Source: Paramacrobiotus metropolitanus
Taxonomy: Eukaryota; Tardigrada; Eutardigrada; Parachela; Macrobiotidae
Reading direction: 5' to 3'
Assembly (NCBI RefSeq): GCF_019649055.1
Contig: NW_026570321.1
Coordinates: 124,001-188,000 of the forward strand
DNA length: 64,000 nucleotides
Shown here: positions 15,001-24,353 of the stretch, in pieces
Numbering within the stretch: the stretch's first letter is position 1
How the letters are laid out: the number at the start of each line of letters is the position of its first letter
Position numbers and translations under genes: made by a program
The notes under the pieces: model-generated
What the model was told of the DNA's origin: nothing
Seen by the model: the letters and a program-made list of their open reading frames with translations, nothing else
Database searches by the model: none

Positions 15001-18000
15001 ATTTCCGCATGTATACCAACCCCTTCTTTGCTCAACACAGAATGGCAAAGCGGTGCAGAACTTTCTTACCTGCTCTAAGCGCGACACAAAGTCCACGACC
15101 GATCGGCTCATTACGGCTGCAAATTCTTCATCGGTCTTTTGAGGCATCATTTCCACATCAGCGTCATGCTCATCGACTTCCATTGGAATGGTACGAAGCT
15201 CGTTAACATCCCAACCGAGCTCTTCACACGTAAGACGCACTGCTTCCCTTAAATTAGCTGTTTGTAGAATATCCTCCGGAATCTAAACCACAATCAACTC
15301 AAATGCAACCTAGTGAATAAAATTAACGGCAATATTTCCCAACACAACAGTATCCTTACATCGCTAACCGACACGAACAAATCATGGCAAGCTTTCCTTA
15401 ACTCCGGCAGTCCCTCCGACTGCAACGGTAACTCCGTTCGCGGAATCTCGCGAATCTGCTCCAGGGTCAGCAGGACATTGCGCAACTGTCCACCAATTAG
15501 CAACCGTATATTGACCGCCGCAATCAGCTCATTCCACTCTTCCATGAGAATGCCCACTTCCACCGAGAGTGCACCGACTTGTTCCCGTTCCGGCGATGTC
15601 TCTCTGACATCCTGCATGGCCTCTACCATTGTGTCCAACATCTCTTGATGCTCACCGATCTCTTGCACAAACAGATCGTGCTTGCAGAGGAATGTGTCGA
15701 CAGCGTACAGTTGCGTCTCAATCTTGTTATCCTATAAACGAGAATTTCCCGCAACCGCTATAACATTCACATGAACCACGCCTACCTCGCGTAAATCATG
15801 CATTCGTCGTGCAACCCATGATCGCAACAAACGGCAGGTGGAGAACAGTCCATGGAATCCCGTTTCATCTTGCACTTCCATCGGTTGCACACTCAACAAG
15901 CCATCCAGCGCTTCTTGACACTCATCCTGAAAGCGATTGACCTCTTCCAGCAACTCCGTGATATCCACACCTACTGGATTCTCCGCTAGGAAGTTGGATT
16001 GGTGGAGTGGTGTGCTGGTCAGACCCAGGATATCCTGCACAGCCATCTCGATGCGCTCGTCCATGCCGATGTCACTGTCGCGCACATTCCAGCTGTTGAG
16101 ACTACGGTCCAGATCAGTGACGATGGTCTTCAGCTCGTGCCGTCCACGCTGGAGTGACTGGAAGGTGTCGACGCACATGTCAACGGTGAAAAGTTGTTGT
16201 TCCCATAGTTGACGAGATGTTGAGAGGTTCTGAAAGAGCGTGGCTATGCGCTGGCTCAGTTCGGGATGACCGACGAGGGCGGTGTGGGATTGTTGGGATA
16301 ATAACGCACAGCGTTCGATCAAGTTCTACGAAAACCAACGATTCCGTTATTCAAGACATTCCATCGGTGTTAAATATTTATCCGACACAAACCACAAAAA
16401 AATTAAACTTATGAATGTTTACAATTATGAGAGCTTTAGCAAGTTTATATCTGTCGGATATGGCAACACAGTTGGCAACCTTTGGCAGCTGTGTCGCAAA
16501 ACCGGCAGGTCCAGAATTATAGAGAATTTCCACAACGGCTTGAAGTGGACTTTGAACTTACGTCAACGATGAAGTGTAAAAAATAAAGGCTTTGTATTCT
16601 AATATTGACAACGTTTTGTTCATTTGGCAATAATTAATAATTATCGTAAATGCGCATGTATTGTACAGATAGACTTTTGCAAACAGATAATGGTACTATA
16701 ATTACGAAGGTCACTCGTTTAAAGACACTGTCAACACTTAGCAGAACTTACTCGTATTTAAAAAGGCACCATGACTCGATTCCGGCTGATTAAAATTTTC
16801 ACAATTTTTTTCGTCAGTAAACTGATAATTAAGCTTTTGAATTTTTTTTGCTGTACATATTCTGTTTAGCAAAAGCCACTTCATTGACAAAAAGGGCAAG
16901 TACCGGCACACCATTTGACAGTTTAACAGTTTTAGCAACAACATATGGAAGCGAGTAGGCTTACTTGGCAGATATCCAATATGTTTTGCAGTTCTTGTTT
17001 GACAACCGGGCCCTTCTCGGGTGTAACTGCCCTTGACATAATTCGACCGGCGCGGGCCTTGGCGTTCTCGTAGATGGTGACGATATCTTCGAATTCCATG
17101 ATTAGCATGCTGCCATCCGCATCCGGCATGCGTGACAGGGATTTCATTTCATGCAGCAGAGCCTTCAACCGGCGCCGCTTATCGCTGAGCTTTTCCAGCA
17201 TTTGATTGATTTGATTGGTGGCCGGGTACAGATCGCACGCTAATCCGTATGACACTGCATTGTACTGCACGATAAACTCCTCCATAAAGGTTATCAGTTC
17301 CTGGCTGTACGTTAAGGTGTCCTTAATGCTTTCCAGATTTTCTGTCAGCGAAAAACAGGACACTGTTTTTTTTAAAACAAGGCACATTGTAGGAAGATAA
17401 TGGCGCGATAACAATGATTATGCTCTCCAGTTACCTTTTTGAATTTTGCTAATATCAGTCAACGATCGGGCTTCCGGATCATGTTTCGCTTTCTCCAAGT
17501 TTTGCACGGCAGTGTCCATATACTCCATGCACTGAAAATGGTTCAGTCTATCATAGCTTGTTAACGATAATATGCAGCATTATCAAATGGGTAAATGAAT
17601 TTAAGCAAAGCATTAACTTAAAAAAGCGCCGGACGTTGTTAAAAACAAAATTTATGCTTTTTTTATCACAAAGCCCATATCCAACAAAGTTACGATAACT
17701 GTTCGATTTCCTCATTTTACTGCAGGTTTGAATTTTGCTTTTAATTCTAATATTATTCGTCATCTCTGTATAACCACTGTGCCATAATGTTTGTTTCAAA
17801 AAGTAATTAAGTATAGTTCTATTTGTGCACATCTAATTGTCAAATAAAAATGATATCAGTCAACACAATGTGTCACACATGTTTCCCTGCTATGGACTGA
17901 TTATTGTTGAAATGGGTAAACATACGTCTGACGTACCCAGTCATACTGCTGATGGAATGAGAAGGCAATATCGAGAATGTGAGCGCGTGCTGTGAGCATG

Positions 18001-19402
18001 TCGAAGAAGAGCATCCACGCTTTGCCCAGACTGTCGGCCATGGCACGGTGCAGTTCCGGTCGTAAACCTTGGGCCACCACCAGATCGTCGCTCTGCTCCA
18101 GGGCCTCCTCCACCGCCATTTCCTTCGCCTTTACGGCGAAAAAGACAATTTAAAAGAGCGTAAATTCGTAATCACTAAGCAAAAGCGTATTTCTAAACCG
18201 ATACAGTAGTTTCGTGAAACGGAAGAAAATATGTACCTGCAGTTTTACTAAACATTCGTTCAGTTCGATTTGTTGCTCCAGAGTGTCACGTAATGTACGA
18301 CCGAAATCGTACAATGAAGGCTCCATTTCTTGCAGACGAAGCTCTAGTCGGTCTCCATGCTAAACAATGATAGCAGGCAGAACATTTATTGGATAATTTG
18401 ACCAGTCCTATTATCTGCCAGTTAACTGGTTAGTCCAGATTTTTTGCGTTACATTTGTTTTCGAAGTACATACTGGATCTTGCTGGGCCGAATTAATTAT
18501 GCTTACTAATAAATACTTACATCTACGTTCTCCCTAGGTCGCTGAGTAGGTAAAAAAAGCAGAACATGTGTCGTAAAGAAAATCCATTAATAAATCCATA
18601 TATTTATTAATCTTCATATGCACAGTTAAAATTGCCGGTTTTTTCCAACTTAAAATTGCCGGTTTTTTCCTACTGAAAATTGCCGGTTTTGTACTGTCGA
18701 AAATTTTGTCTACATTTTCTGTTTTTTTCTGCATTTTGCTGGCGCATAAGGCAGCCATTCTCATTATCAGTAATACTTGTAGCGAAAGCATAAAAAGCCA
18801 ACAGAGTCATAGTTAAAACCAAATTCAGCAAAATACACTCTACCAATTACGAGCTACTATTTTCCACTTTGCAGTACAGTAGCCTTGATTTTTGTGGATA
18901 ACGATTGTAAAGAAATGTGAATACAAGACGACGCGTCGTTGGATACGCAATCATAAAAATATCGATTCTATATTTATCAGTTCAGCGATCCATATCTGAT
19001 GAGACAGCAAGATTCTGTTGAAACTTTGCGTAACCGGTCGCGGCGTACACGTCTCGTGCAAATATCACTTTACATTAGTTAATTATCAGCAAGTATTCTG
19101 CACTCCAGGAGCAACATTCTTACGGTAGATACGATTATTCATTAATCATTACCATAATACAAGTAATTAAAAAACTACTTGTATGGTTTAATTAATCCAG
19201 TTTGGAAATTTCAGCTTTGAACTATTGAGAGCCTTAGTTTTTTGTGACACTTATAAATCATCGAAATGTAGCAATTTACCGTTAGGACCGCAACAACTAT
19301 TCGGGTCCGTCCCACTTGTGCCGCAATAACGCTGATGGTACTGGCCGGAACCTGCGACGCCGTCTCCGGTGTCGGCTGGATAACTTGCAATTCCTGCTCC
19401 AT
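1..19402 (-). CDS. Giant spectrin-repeat plus Ig-domain muscle-type protein (3' end off window)
   Basis: Probable cytoskeletal or sarcomeric scaffold. Exons: 19402-19280, 18359-18237, 18128-17937, 17531-17435, 17341-16965, 16325-15786, 15731-15360, 15282-15070, 14785-14297, 14234-14082, 13288-12799, 9198-8792, 7820-7484, 6694-6305, 5857-5349, 5122-4911, 4686-4437, 2557-2130, 1887-1519, 1232-619, 215-1 (open). Splice phases agree at every junction, giving about 2,300 residues. Residues 1-893 are helical, with spectrin-like runs such as AWMLFFDML and AFSFHQQYDW. Ten I-set Ig domains follow, each with the Cys, Trp and DxGxYxC pattern (for example EDTGAYTC, DEGEYTC, DADWYLC). Low-complexity linkers sit in the exons at 5857, 4686 and 1887. 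There is no signal peptide, so it is intracellular. ATG 19402 has an in-frame TAA five codons upstream. Helical-then-Ig order recalls CCDC141, zormin or titin-family proteins; no kinase, RhoGEF or FN3 domain is visible here. The exact orthologue is uncertain. One exon is frameshifted (2468-2473). Confidence 0.85.
2468..2473 (-). other. One-base frameshift in an A6 run inside an Ig exon
   Basis: On the minus strand the exon 2557-2130 reads an Ig end (TGQYQCVAK) up to six adenines, then goes out of frame and soon stops. Dropping one A restores an Ig strand (NYTAETSIDF) and makes the exon end in phase 1, which the next exon (1887-1519) requires. So exactly one extra base is implied. It is either a homopolymer error in the assembly or a real disabling mutation. 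Confidence 0.8.
2651..4128. mobile_element. Foldback/MITE-like DNA transposon with 5-bp TSD
   Basis: The 1,478-bp element lies in the intron between Ig exons 4686-4437 and 2557-2130. Its ends are inverted repeats of about 60 bp. The left end contains a nearly perfect palindrome, CTATGCGCCCGGAAA then one base then its complement (2651-2681), then a second partial copy near 2690. The right end (about 4067-4128) is the inverted counterpart. The sequence CACTT is repeated directly outside both ends (2646-2650 and 4129-4133), the expected target-site duplication. The interior shows no transposase that I recognise; a plus-strand open frame at 2797-3099 (100 codons) resembles nothing known to me. 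It is probably non-autonomous. Confidence 0.82.
3917..3970. repeat. AT-rich hairpin inside the foldback element
   Basis: A left arm beginning ATGGATTATTACGAATAATA and a right arm ending ATTCATAATAATCCAT are nearly perfect inverted repeats (about 21 of 23 positions) around a short GTGTATAC-like loop. It lies near the right inner end of the 2651-4128 element and may be part of its foldback structure. Confidence 0.6.
4912..8791. other. Introns of the Ig gene (longer ones: 5858-6304, 6695-7483, 7821-8791)
   Basis: These stretches between Ig exons are AT-rich with poly-T runs. I see no conserved reading frame, RNA gene or repeat in them. Open frames of 60-80 codons on either strand have no domain signal and disagree with the exon phases, so I treat them as noncoding. 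Confidence 0.6.
9199..12798. other. Large 3.6-kb intron with a CpG-rich block at 12.2-12.6 kb
   Basis: The flanking exons (13288-12799 and 9198-8792) join in matching phase 1, so no exon is required inside. The segment 12,180-12,600 is clearly GC- and CpG-rich, with a GA run at about 12,298-12,312, unlike the surrounding AT-rich intron. A second less AT-rich patch covers about 10,970-11,720. These could be an internal promoter for a shorter, Ig-only isoform, but nothing confirms that. Confidence 0.4.
13289..14081. other. Intron between the helical part and the first Ig exon
   Basis: This 793-bp intron separates the last helical exon (14234-14082) from the first Ig exon (13288-12799). The proposed donor is GTGGGC after a Glu codon and the acceptor is TTTTGTTTTCAG; both sides are phase 0. 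No other feature is seen. Confidence 0.6.
16326..19279. other. Introns in the helical 5' part of the Ig/spectrin gene
   Basis: The longer introns are 16326-16964, 17532-17936 and 18360-19279. They are AT-rich. The last contains a three-copy 24-bp tandem repeat (listed separately). No missing exon is needed, because phases are continuous across each junction. Confidence 0.55.
18626..18694. repeat. 24-bp tandem repeat, three copies
   Basis: Three consecutive copies of a 24-bp unit containing AAAATTGCCGGTTTT start at 18626, 18650 and 18674; the last is 21 bp and diverged. It lies in intron 1 or 2 of the Ig/spectrin gene. No function is apparent. Confidence 0.75.
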
Positions 19403-20574
19403 GACCCAGTTTGTTTACTGCAGTTTTTCAAATAACAATTCAATCCATCTCCAGGAAAATCCGACACATTTAATTATTATTCCACACACTAATATAATCC
19501 AGCGTCATGTAAGTAATAAATTTTTTCAACATTATCGCCATGCATTTGGGCAATAAAATTTGGTTCCCGGCAGCGATATGGCGCTTTTGATAATCGCGAC
19601 AGACCGCAAAATTTAGATTGAAAGTCGTAAGGAAAAATTACGCTGTAATGACACGCTTGATTATACTTGCATGCTGGATGCATATATGCAATCGCGGTAA
19701 GGAAGCTGTGTGTGTATTTTGATCTGGATTTGAACACTTTGCTCTCTGTTTGGCTCCGTAGCGTTTTTCTTACATGTTCTAAAATTAAATTCCCATATGC
19801 GAGTCAGAAGCATTACACGGGCTGCTGCTCTGTGAGACAGGCTCTATGAAACCAGGACGGCAAAATTTAAGAAATGCCGGTTGCCGCTACATACGAGTAC
19901 ATGAAAACGGCTAGTGACAAGTGTTCGTATACTTAACATGTAAACTGACCTTCCACCAGGCGGCTTGATAGATTCTTATGAAAAGTGGATCAAAAGATAA
20001 CAACATGTTCTCCCTGCAATTCGCATCTAATTGTAAGACTAGTTTTTTATCATGAATGTTACATTTTTCGTAGTCCTTACATTCTACTGTTGTAATAGCC
20101 CAACTTTTTAAAACACTGGTTTCACAAACGTGACACAACACTTGAATACAATTAGAGTCTACCATAATCTGAATACTAGTACAATTTCGTAAAAATAACC
20201 AGTGACATAAACCCATTTAGTTGTGTTCTGTCATGATAGGAATAAAGAGGCAAAAGAGCTAAAATGTTAGGCATGCAAGAATTTTATAAAATTTAAAAAT
20301 AAATGGATGTAGTTCAGCGTTAATTTTTACATGTATCTTTCCATGATAATTTGGGTTTGGGCTACTCTCCTTCCATTGCGCGCTGCAGAAATCGCCATTG
20401 CGATGCCATTGAAATTGTAACATGTGTTTAAATACTAGAACAAGCGAACTCGGAAGCAAAAACTAATGCTCAGCAAGCAATGCTGGTTGCAAGTTGTTAC
20501 AGACTATCAGTGTTCAAGCCGTATTTCGATAGGTCAAGTCGATTCCTTTATTACGGTACAAAGTAAGGCGATTG
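19403..20574. other. Intergenic: Ig gene promoter side and 3' side of the left receptor
   Basis: Both neighbours are on the minus strand, so this 1.2 kb should hold the 5' region of the Ig/spectrin gene and the 3' UTR of the left gustatory-receptor-like gene. CTGCAG just upstream of ATG 19402 could be a splice acceptor following a noncoding first exon. No clear TATA box or conserved frame was seen. Confidence 0.4.
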
Positions 20575-21963
20575 TCAAACACGCAGCGACGAACTAGCAT
20601 TTGTCACGGGAAGAATATTTGTTTTTATGTTTTCCTTGTCCCATGTCAAAAGGGTATATGTGATGAATAATCCCGTCAGCTGAAAAGCAAGAAATTATTA
20701 GCACTACATTAGCGGATAAGTGGGACACGTAGGTATGTACATATGGAGCCACTTACACCGATAACAAAATCCCGGTTGATGTTCAGCAATCCGCCAACAC
20801 TCATCCCAGTGTGTTCCCTGTCCATTAACTGTACTCGCATAAAAGCGTTTCTTTTGTACTCTCCCAGTTTCATCTCCAGAATACGTGTAGCAATAGCTTC
20901 AGTCATCGCGGTAGCCTACATGACAACTTGAGTTAATCGACTGGGATTCTCAAAAATTCGTGCTTGGAGAATGCTTCGTTTACTGTACATGTATGACTAA
21001 TCAGCATACTCTCGATGTTTAATTTGTTAATACAAGTATTCCACCTTTGCTTACCGAATTATTCAACAACACGAAAGCAACAGTTTGGATAACAACCATG
21101 ACAAGCAGATAAACTGCGAAGATAATGTGGTACTGAGACGTGGCTTCTAGTTTTCCCTCGCGAAGAACAGAAACGGCTGACATGGCCCAGGAAAAGTCCG
21201 CTAGGTACTGCGCGAGCAGAAAAGCGTTCATTTTTGTGCTAAGGCTTTTCACGATGGCACTCAGAGCAGCATGGTTGTGCAAAACGATTTCACTATCCTT
21301 CTCAGTGGCGCTCTGATAAGACTTGCTCATGCTTGAAAAGGTCACACTGAGTGTTATGGAAATAAACACCAGAAAACCCTGCGATTAGACAGCCAGATTG
21401 TCGCTGATTCGGGTACATAAAAACGACAGTCCAAGCATGCAACCTTTCCATAGATAAAAGTTCATACTCTCCATGGAATGTGTTACTTCACGAACCGTTT
21501 GGTACAGCGAATGGACAAAAAGAAAAAACAGAGTGATTCCCAGTGCAACGAGTTGTTTTTTATTAGCGGGATTTAAATACGCCACTTGGCCACCTCTTAA
21601 AAATTGTTCCAGCCATTTCGAGAAATCCCAAAATCCAATAATTATACCAATATGCATCAAAGGAGGCCATAGTGTATTCGTAACAGCAATAAACGCTTTC
21701 ATCAATAATGAAGGCGACTGCAGTGCGTAGTCAATCTTGTACGTACTAATCTGATACAAATACTGAAGCACAGTTCTCATCAGAACCAAGGAAGACCAAA
21801 CTGTTAACACCCGATCCAAGATATAATTACTTTTTGACTGAATTTCCTTTTGCTTCGGTTTACTGACACATCCAAAGCAACGCAGAAGTACCAGCCAAAA
21901 CTTGCAAATTCTTTTAATATAAGTGTAGGTGCTTCCGTCGGAAAAACCGGTGTCGGTATTCAT
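20575..21963 (-). pseudogene. Gustatory-receptor-like seven-TM protein, in-frame TAA and LTR insertion at start
   Basis: Candidate insect-type gustatory receptor (chemoreceptor superfamily, plasma membrane). Exons: 21963-21055, 20915-20757, 20679-20575, all phase 0; 389 residues plus one internal stop. Seven hydrophobic segments are visible (roughly residues 48-70, 96-115, 137-155, 173-185, 195-210, 275-300, 350-366). The last exon has TYTLLTW in TM7, comparable with the TYhhhhhQF signature of the family. At 21387-21385 a TAA interrupts an otherwise continuous frame; the paralog at 29.8-31.3 kb has Leu there and identical spacing. An LTR element ends one base before the ATG. It is probably a pseudogene or damaged allele; an assembly base error is the alternative. 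Family assignment is by topology and motif, moderately sure. Confidence 0.72.
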
Positions 21964-21964
21964 T

Positions 21965-22513
21965 TGTCGCGTAACTAAAGGTTCTGATCGACTCGGTGGA
22001 TATGACCTTTATCTACCACTAACTACAACGCTAAACAACAGCGGCTGATCCGACCCGATGACCTTTAATGCAGATTAGCAGACAACTCGAATGCTAACAA
22101 AATGGCATGCAAAGATAAAGGCAGATATTCCAAGAGAAGTTGTTCCGAGGCTGGATGGAGATGTACTAAATCATTTGACAACTTCATCGCACACTACTTT
22201 TTTAGCCAGGCACTTAATACATGTTACGAGAGATAAAACATTGCAGACAACAAAGACACACTATTGGTTCACACAATGATTCATTCCTTTCTTCACGCTC
22301 AATCATTTGCTTGTTATCGTCAAACCACAACCTTTGACTTGCTCACAATAACAAACTATCCTGCACTCAACCACAACAACCAACCGCATTCAACCGCATC
22401 CGCAACTGTATCCATTTTAAGCACGCCCGTTATGATGATGAATATGTATGTGATTCATGATGCATGCTGCTCATGACCCACAGAACACGCTTGCGCTATA
22501 TACTCGCGCAACA
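21965..22513 (-). repeat. 3' LTR of element 1
   Basis: 549-bp terminal repeat, TGTTGCGCG...ACGCGACA on the minus strand. It abuts the ATG of the left gustatory-receptor-like gene, so LTR regulatory sequence now lies directly upstream of that gene in the same orientation. Confidence 0.9.
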
Positions 22514-22627
22514 CGCCTCTCCTATGGATCATGACGTCCTCGTCATGGGTCGCTTTAACACTCACTCCCGCTCCGAAATCCGTCCAGACACTCGAGTCCG
22601 ACCGTCCCAGAAGGTGACCACCATCCC

Positions 22628-23773
22628 TTAACTCGGATGGCACTTGCCCCCTTCCGGTACGGCATCCACCGAATCTGTGCCCATCTCCTCTACCGGTGCA
22701 GACTGCATTGTTACCGCATTCGCACTTGACTCAGCCGGCGTTTGGTGATAACCGGCATCATCGTCTAGTTCGCTCACAACTTCCGGCGCGCTCCCTCCTC
22801 GCACTAGCAGATCCGCGAAGTCCAGCGTTTTCATTATGCCAGTATAGTCTGCCGCCGCATCCGCTGCGACTTGCGCTCTCCGCTCCGTCACCTCCCGCGT
22901 GATGTGTTGAAGGCGCATCTCCGGGAGTGTACTGTGATACAAGCGCGGTCCGTACGTATCGCGAATGGCCTCTTCCACGAACCATTTAAATGGATTGAAG
23001 AATCGTGGATGTTCTCCCACTAACACTAGCTCCTTCTGGGCGCCACACTCCTTGTACACAAAGCCGTATTTGCTCTCATAACGCATCGCTCCGTCGTCTC
23101 CACGGTAGTAAAGAAACTGTCCATAGATGAACTTATCCAAATCGTACACTACGTGGCGTCCGTAGCAGATGTCGGTTGGTGACTCCAGGGTAAACCGCGC
23201 TCCATGTGGGACTAATGCTCTTAACTGCACGCGAATCCGGGCCAACTCATCCGCCATCCATGCAAACTCCGCCGGAAATGGTAATGAGTCTCCCATCCGG
23301 TCTACGTATCCGGTTAACAACTCCTGACACGTCCGCAACATATCGTCATGTTTGTTGATGTTCTCTGTATCTGTATTTCCCACGCACACACACTCGCCAA
23401 TGCCACTACTCGCACTGACCACTCTGCTGCCAATAGCACCACTCGCATTGACACCGCACTCGCCAATGTCACCACTCACATTGGCACCACACTCGCCAAT
23501 GTCACCACTCACATTGACACCACACTGACCACTTGCGCCGCTCACTCCGATGCCATCCTCGCCAGTACTGCCACTCACACTAACATTGCACTCGCTAGTG
23601 TTGGCACTTGTACTGACCGGCATCATCTCCGCAAAACCACCGCTCACACTGGATATCGACTTTCCAGTGTCACAACTGTCACCATTAACCAACTTGCCCG
23701 CGCCATAACTCACGCCGGACACATCTACCGCTGTACACTGATTCGCACAGGGTTCTCCTCTCGTCCGCGCCAT
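22628..23773 (-). CDS. Unrecognised 381-codon frame inside LTR element 1
   Basis: I do not recognise this protein. ATG 23773 opens an uninterrupted frame to the stop at 22628. The first ~140 residues are Gly/Ser/Cys-rich with an 11-residue repeat of the form CGVNVSGDIGE (33-nt units). Residues ~150-340 look like a folded domain, with aromatic-rich stretches (DLDKFIYGQFLYY, FFNPFKWFVEEAI) and a helical, Arg/Ala-rich segment. The tail is acidic. It has no signal peptide or TM segment. It lies between the gag remnant and the 3' LTR, where envelope or accessory genes of LTR elements usually sit. Its base composition is much GC-richer than the rest of the element, suggesting capture from elsewhere. 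It may once have been longer (see 23774-24353). Confidence 0.55.
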   Translation of the reverse strand: MARTRGEPCANQCTAVDVSGVSYGAGKLVNGDSCDTGKSISSVSGGFAEMMPVSTSANTSECNVSVSGSTGEDGIGVSGASGQCGVNVSGDIGECGANVSGDIGECGVNASGAIGSRVVSASSGIGECVCVGNTDTENINKHDDMLRTCQELLTGYVDRMGDSLPFPAEFAWMADELARIRVQLRALVPHGARFTLESPTDICYGRHVVYDLDKFIYGQFLYYRGDDGAMRYESKYGFVYKECGAQKELVLVGEHPRFFNPFKWFVEEAIRDTYGPRLYHSTLPEMRLQHITREVTERRAQVAADAAADYTGIMKTLDFADLLVRGGSAPEVVSELDDDAGYHQTPAESSANAVTMQSAPVEEMGTDSVDAVPEGGKCHPS

Positions 23774-23960
23774 CACTCACGCCGGACACACGCTACTGTG
23801 CACTGACTCGCACAGGACTTCACCTCGCCCATACCACAACTCGCATGGACACTCTCAGTGCTAACACTTGCACTGAATACGCGCTCGCTTATGCCAACAC
23901 TCGCACAAGCACTCGCAATGCTGTCACCTGCATTGCATGCTCCAACGTCACTACTCACAC
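23360..23960 (-). repeat. 33-nt degenerate coding repeat array
   Basis: Plus-strand units such as CCAATGTCACCACTCACATT recur about every 33 bp, best preserved from 23,400 to 23,560. On the minus strand they code Gly/Ser/Cys-rich 11-residue units. Similar composition continues to about 23,960 but in another frame, so the array extends past the current start of the 381-codon frame. The units abut without spacers, so it is not a CRISPR array. Confidence 0.65.
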
Positions 23961-24353
23961 AATTTTAAAAGATACCGCACCTGCACCAGCACTCGCACAA
24001 GTCAAGTTTTATCAGCGCTCTTACTCGAACAAATCACGGCACTCAATATCCCGCGCATGCTGTTACTTGCACTGGCTCACGTCTCTTTAGTGCTGCAACT
24101 CGCACTAGACGTGGACACCGCAGCAGCACTCCTTCCGCTGGCACCGCCGGTAGATACTCCTTCCGTCTGGCCACGCTAGTTGGCTGTGCGCTGGTGCGAC
24201 AAAACAGCTGTGCAGCTTCTTCCGGCTAGGGCGCTGCTGAATGAAACGTTTAAACCGCAGACTATGCAGAATCTTGTTAGCCGGCTTTCCCGTTGTCGTA
24301 GGCTGTCCGCTGACAAGTTCTTCTACCAAGTACCTCCCATGCAAGCATAACAT
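23774..24353 (-). other. Possible broken 5' extension of the element-1 frame
   Basis: Minus-strand open stretches at 24353-24105 (82 codons) and 23958-23773 (61 codons) share the GC-rich, Cys/Ser/Gly-rich composition of the following 381-codon frame but lie in different frames. They may be remnants of a longer protein broken by indels. I cannot assign a function. Confidence 0.35.

Noticed and set aside
21385-21455. Cryptic intron removing the TAA in the left receptor
   Set aside because: A GTTGCA donor and CGCAG acceptor exist, but using them would delete a transmembrane segment that the paralog keeps without an intron.
23360-23620. CRISPR-like array
   Set aside because: The 33-bp units abut without unique spacers, are translated as an 11-residue repeat, and the host is an animal.
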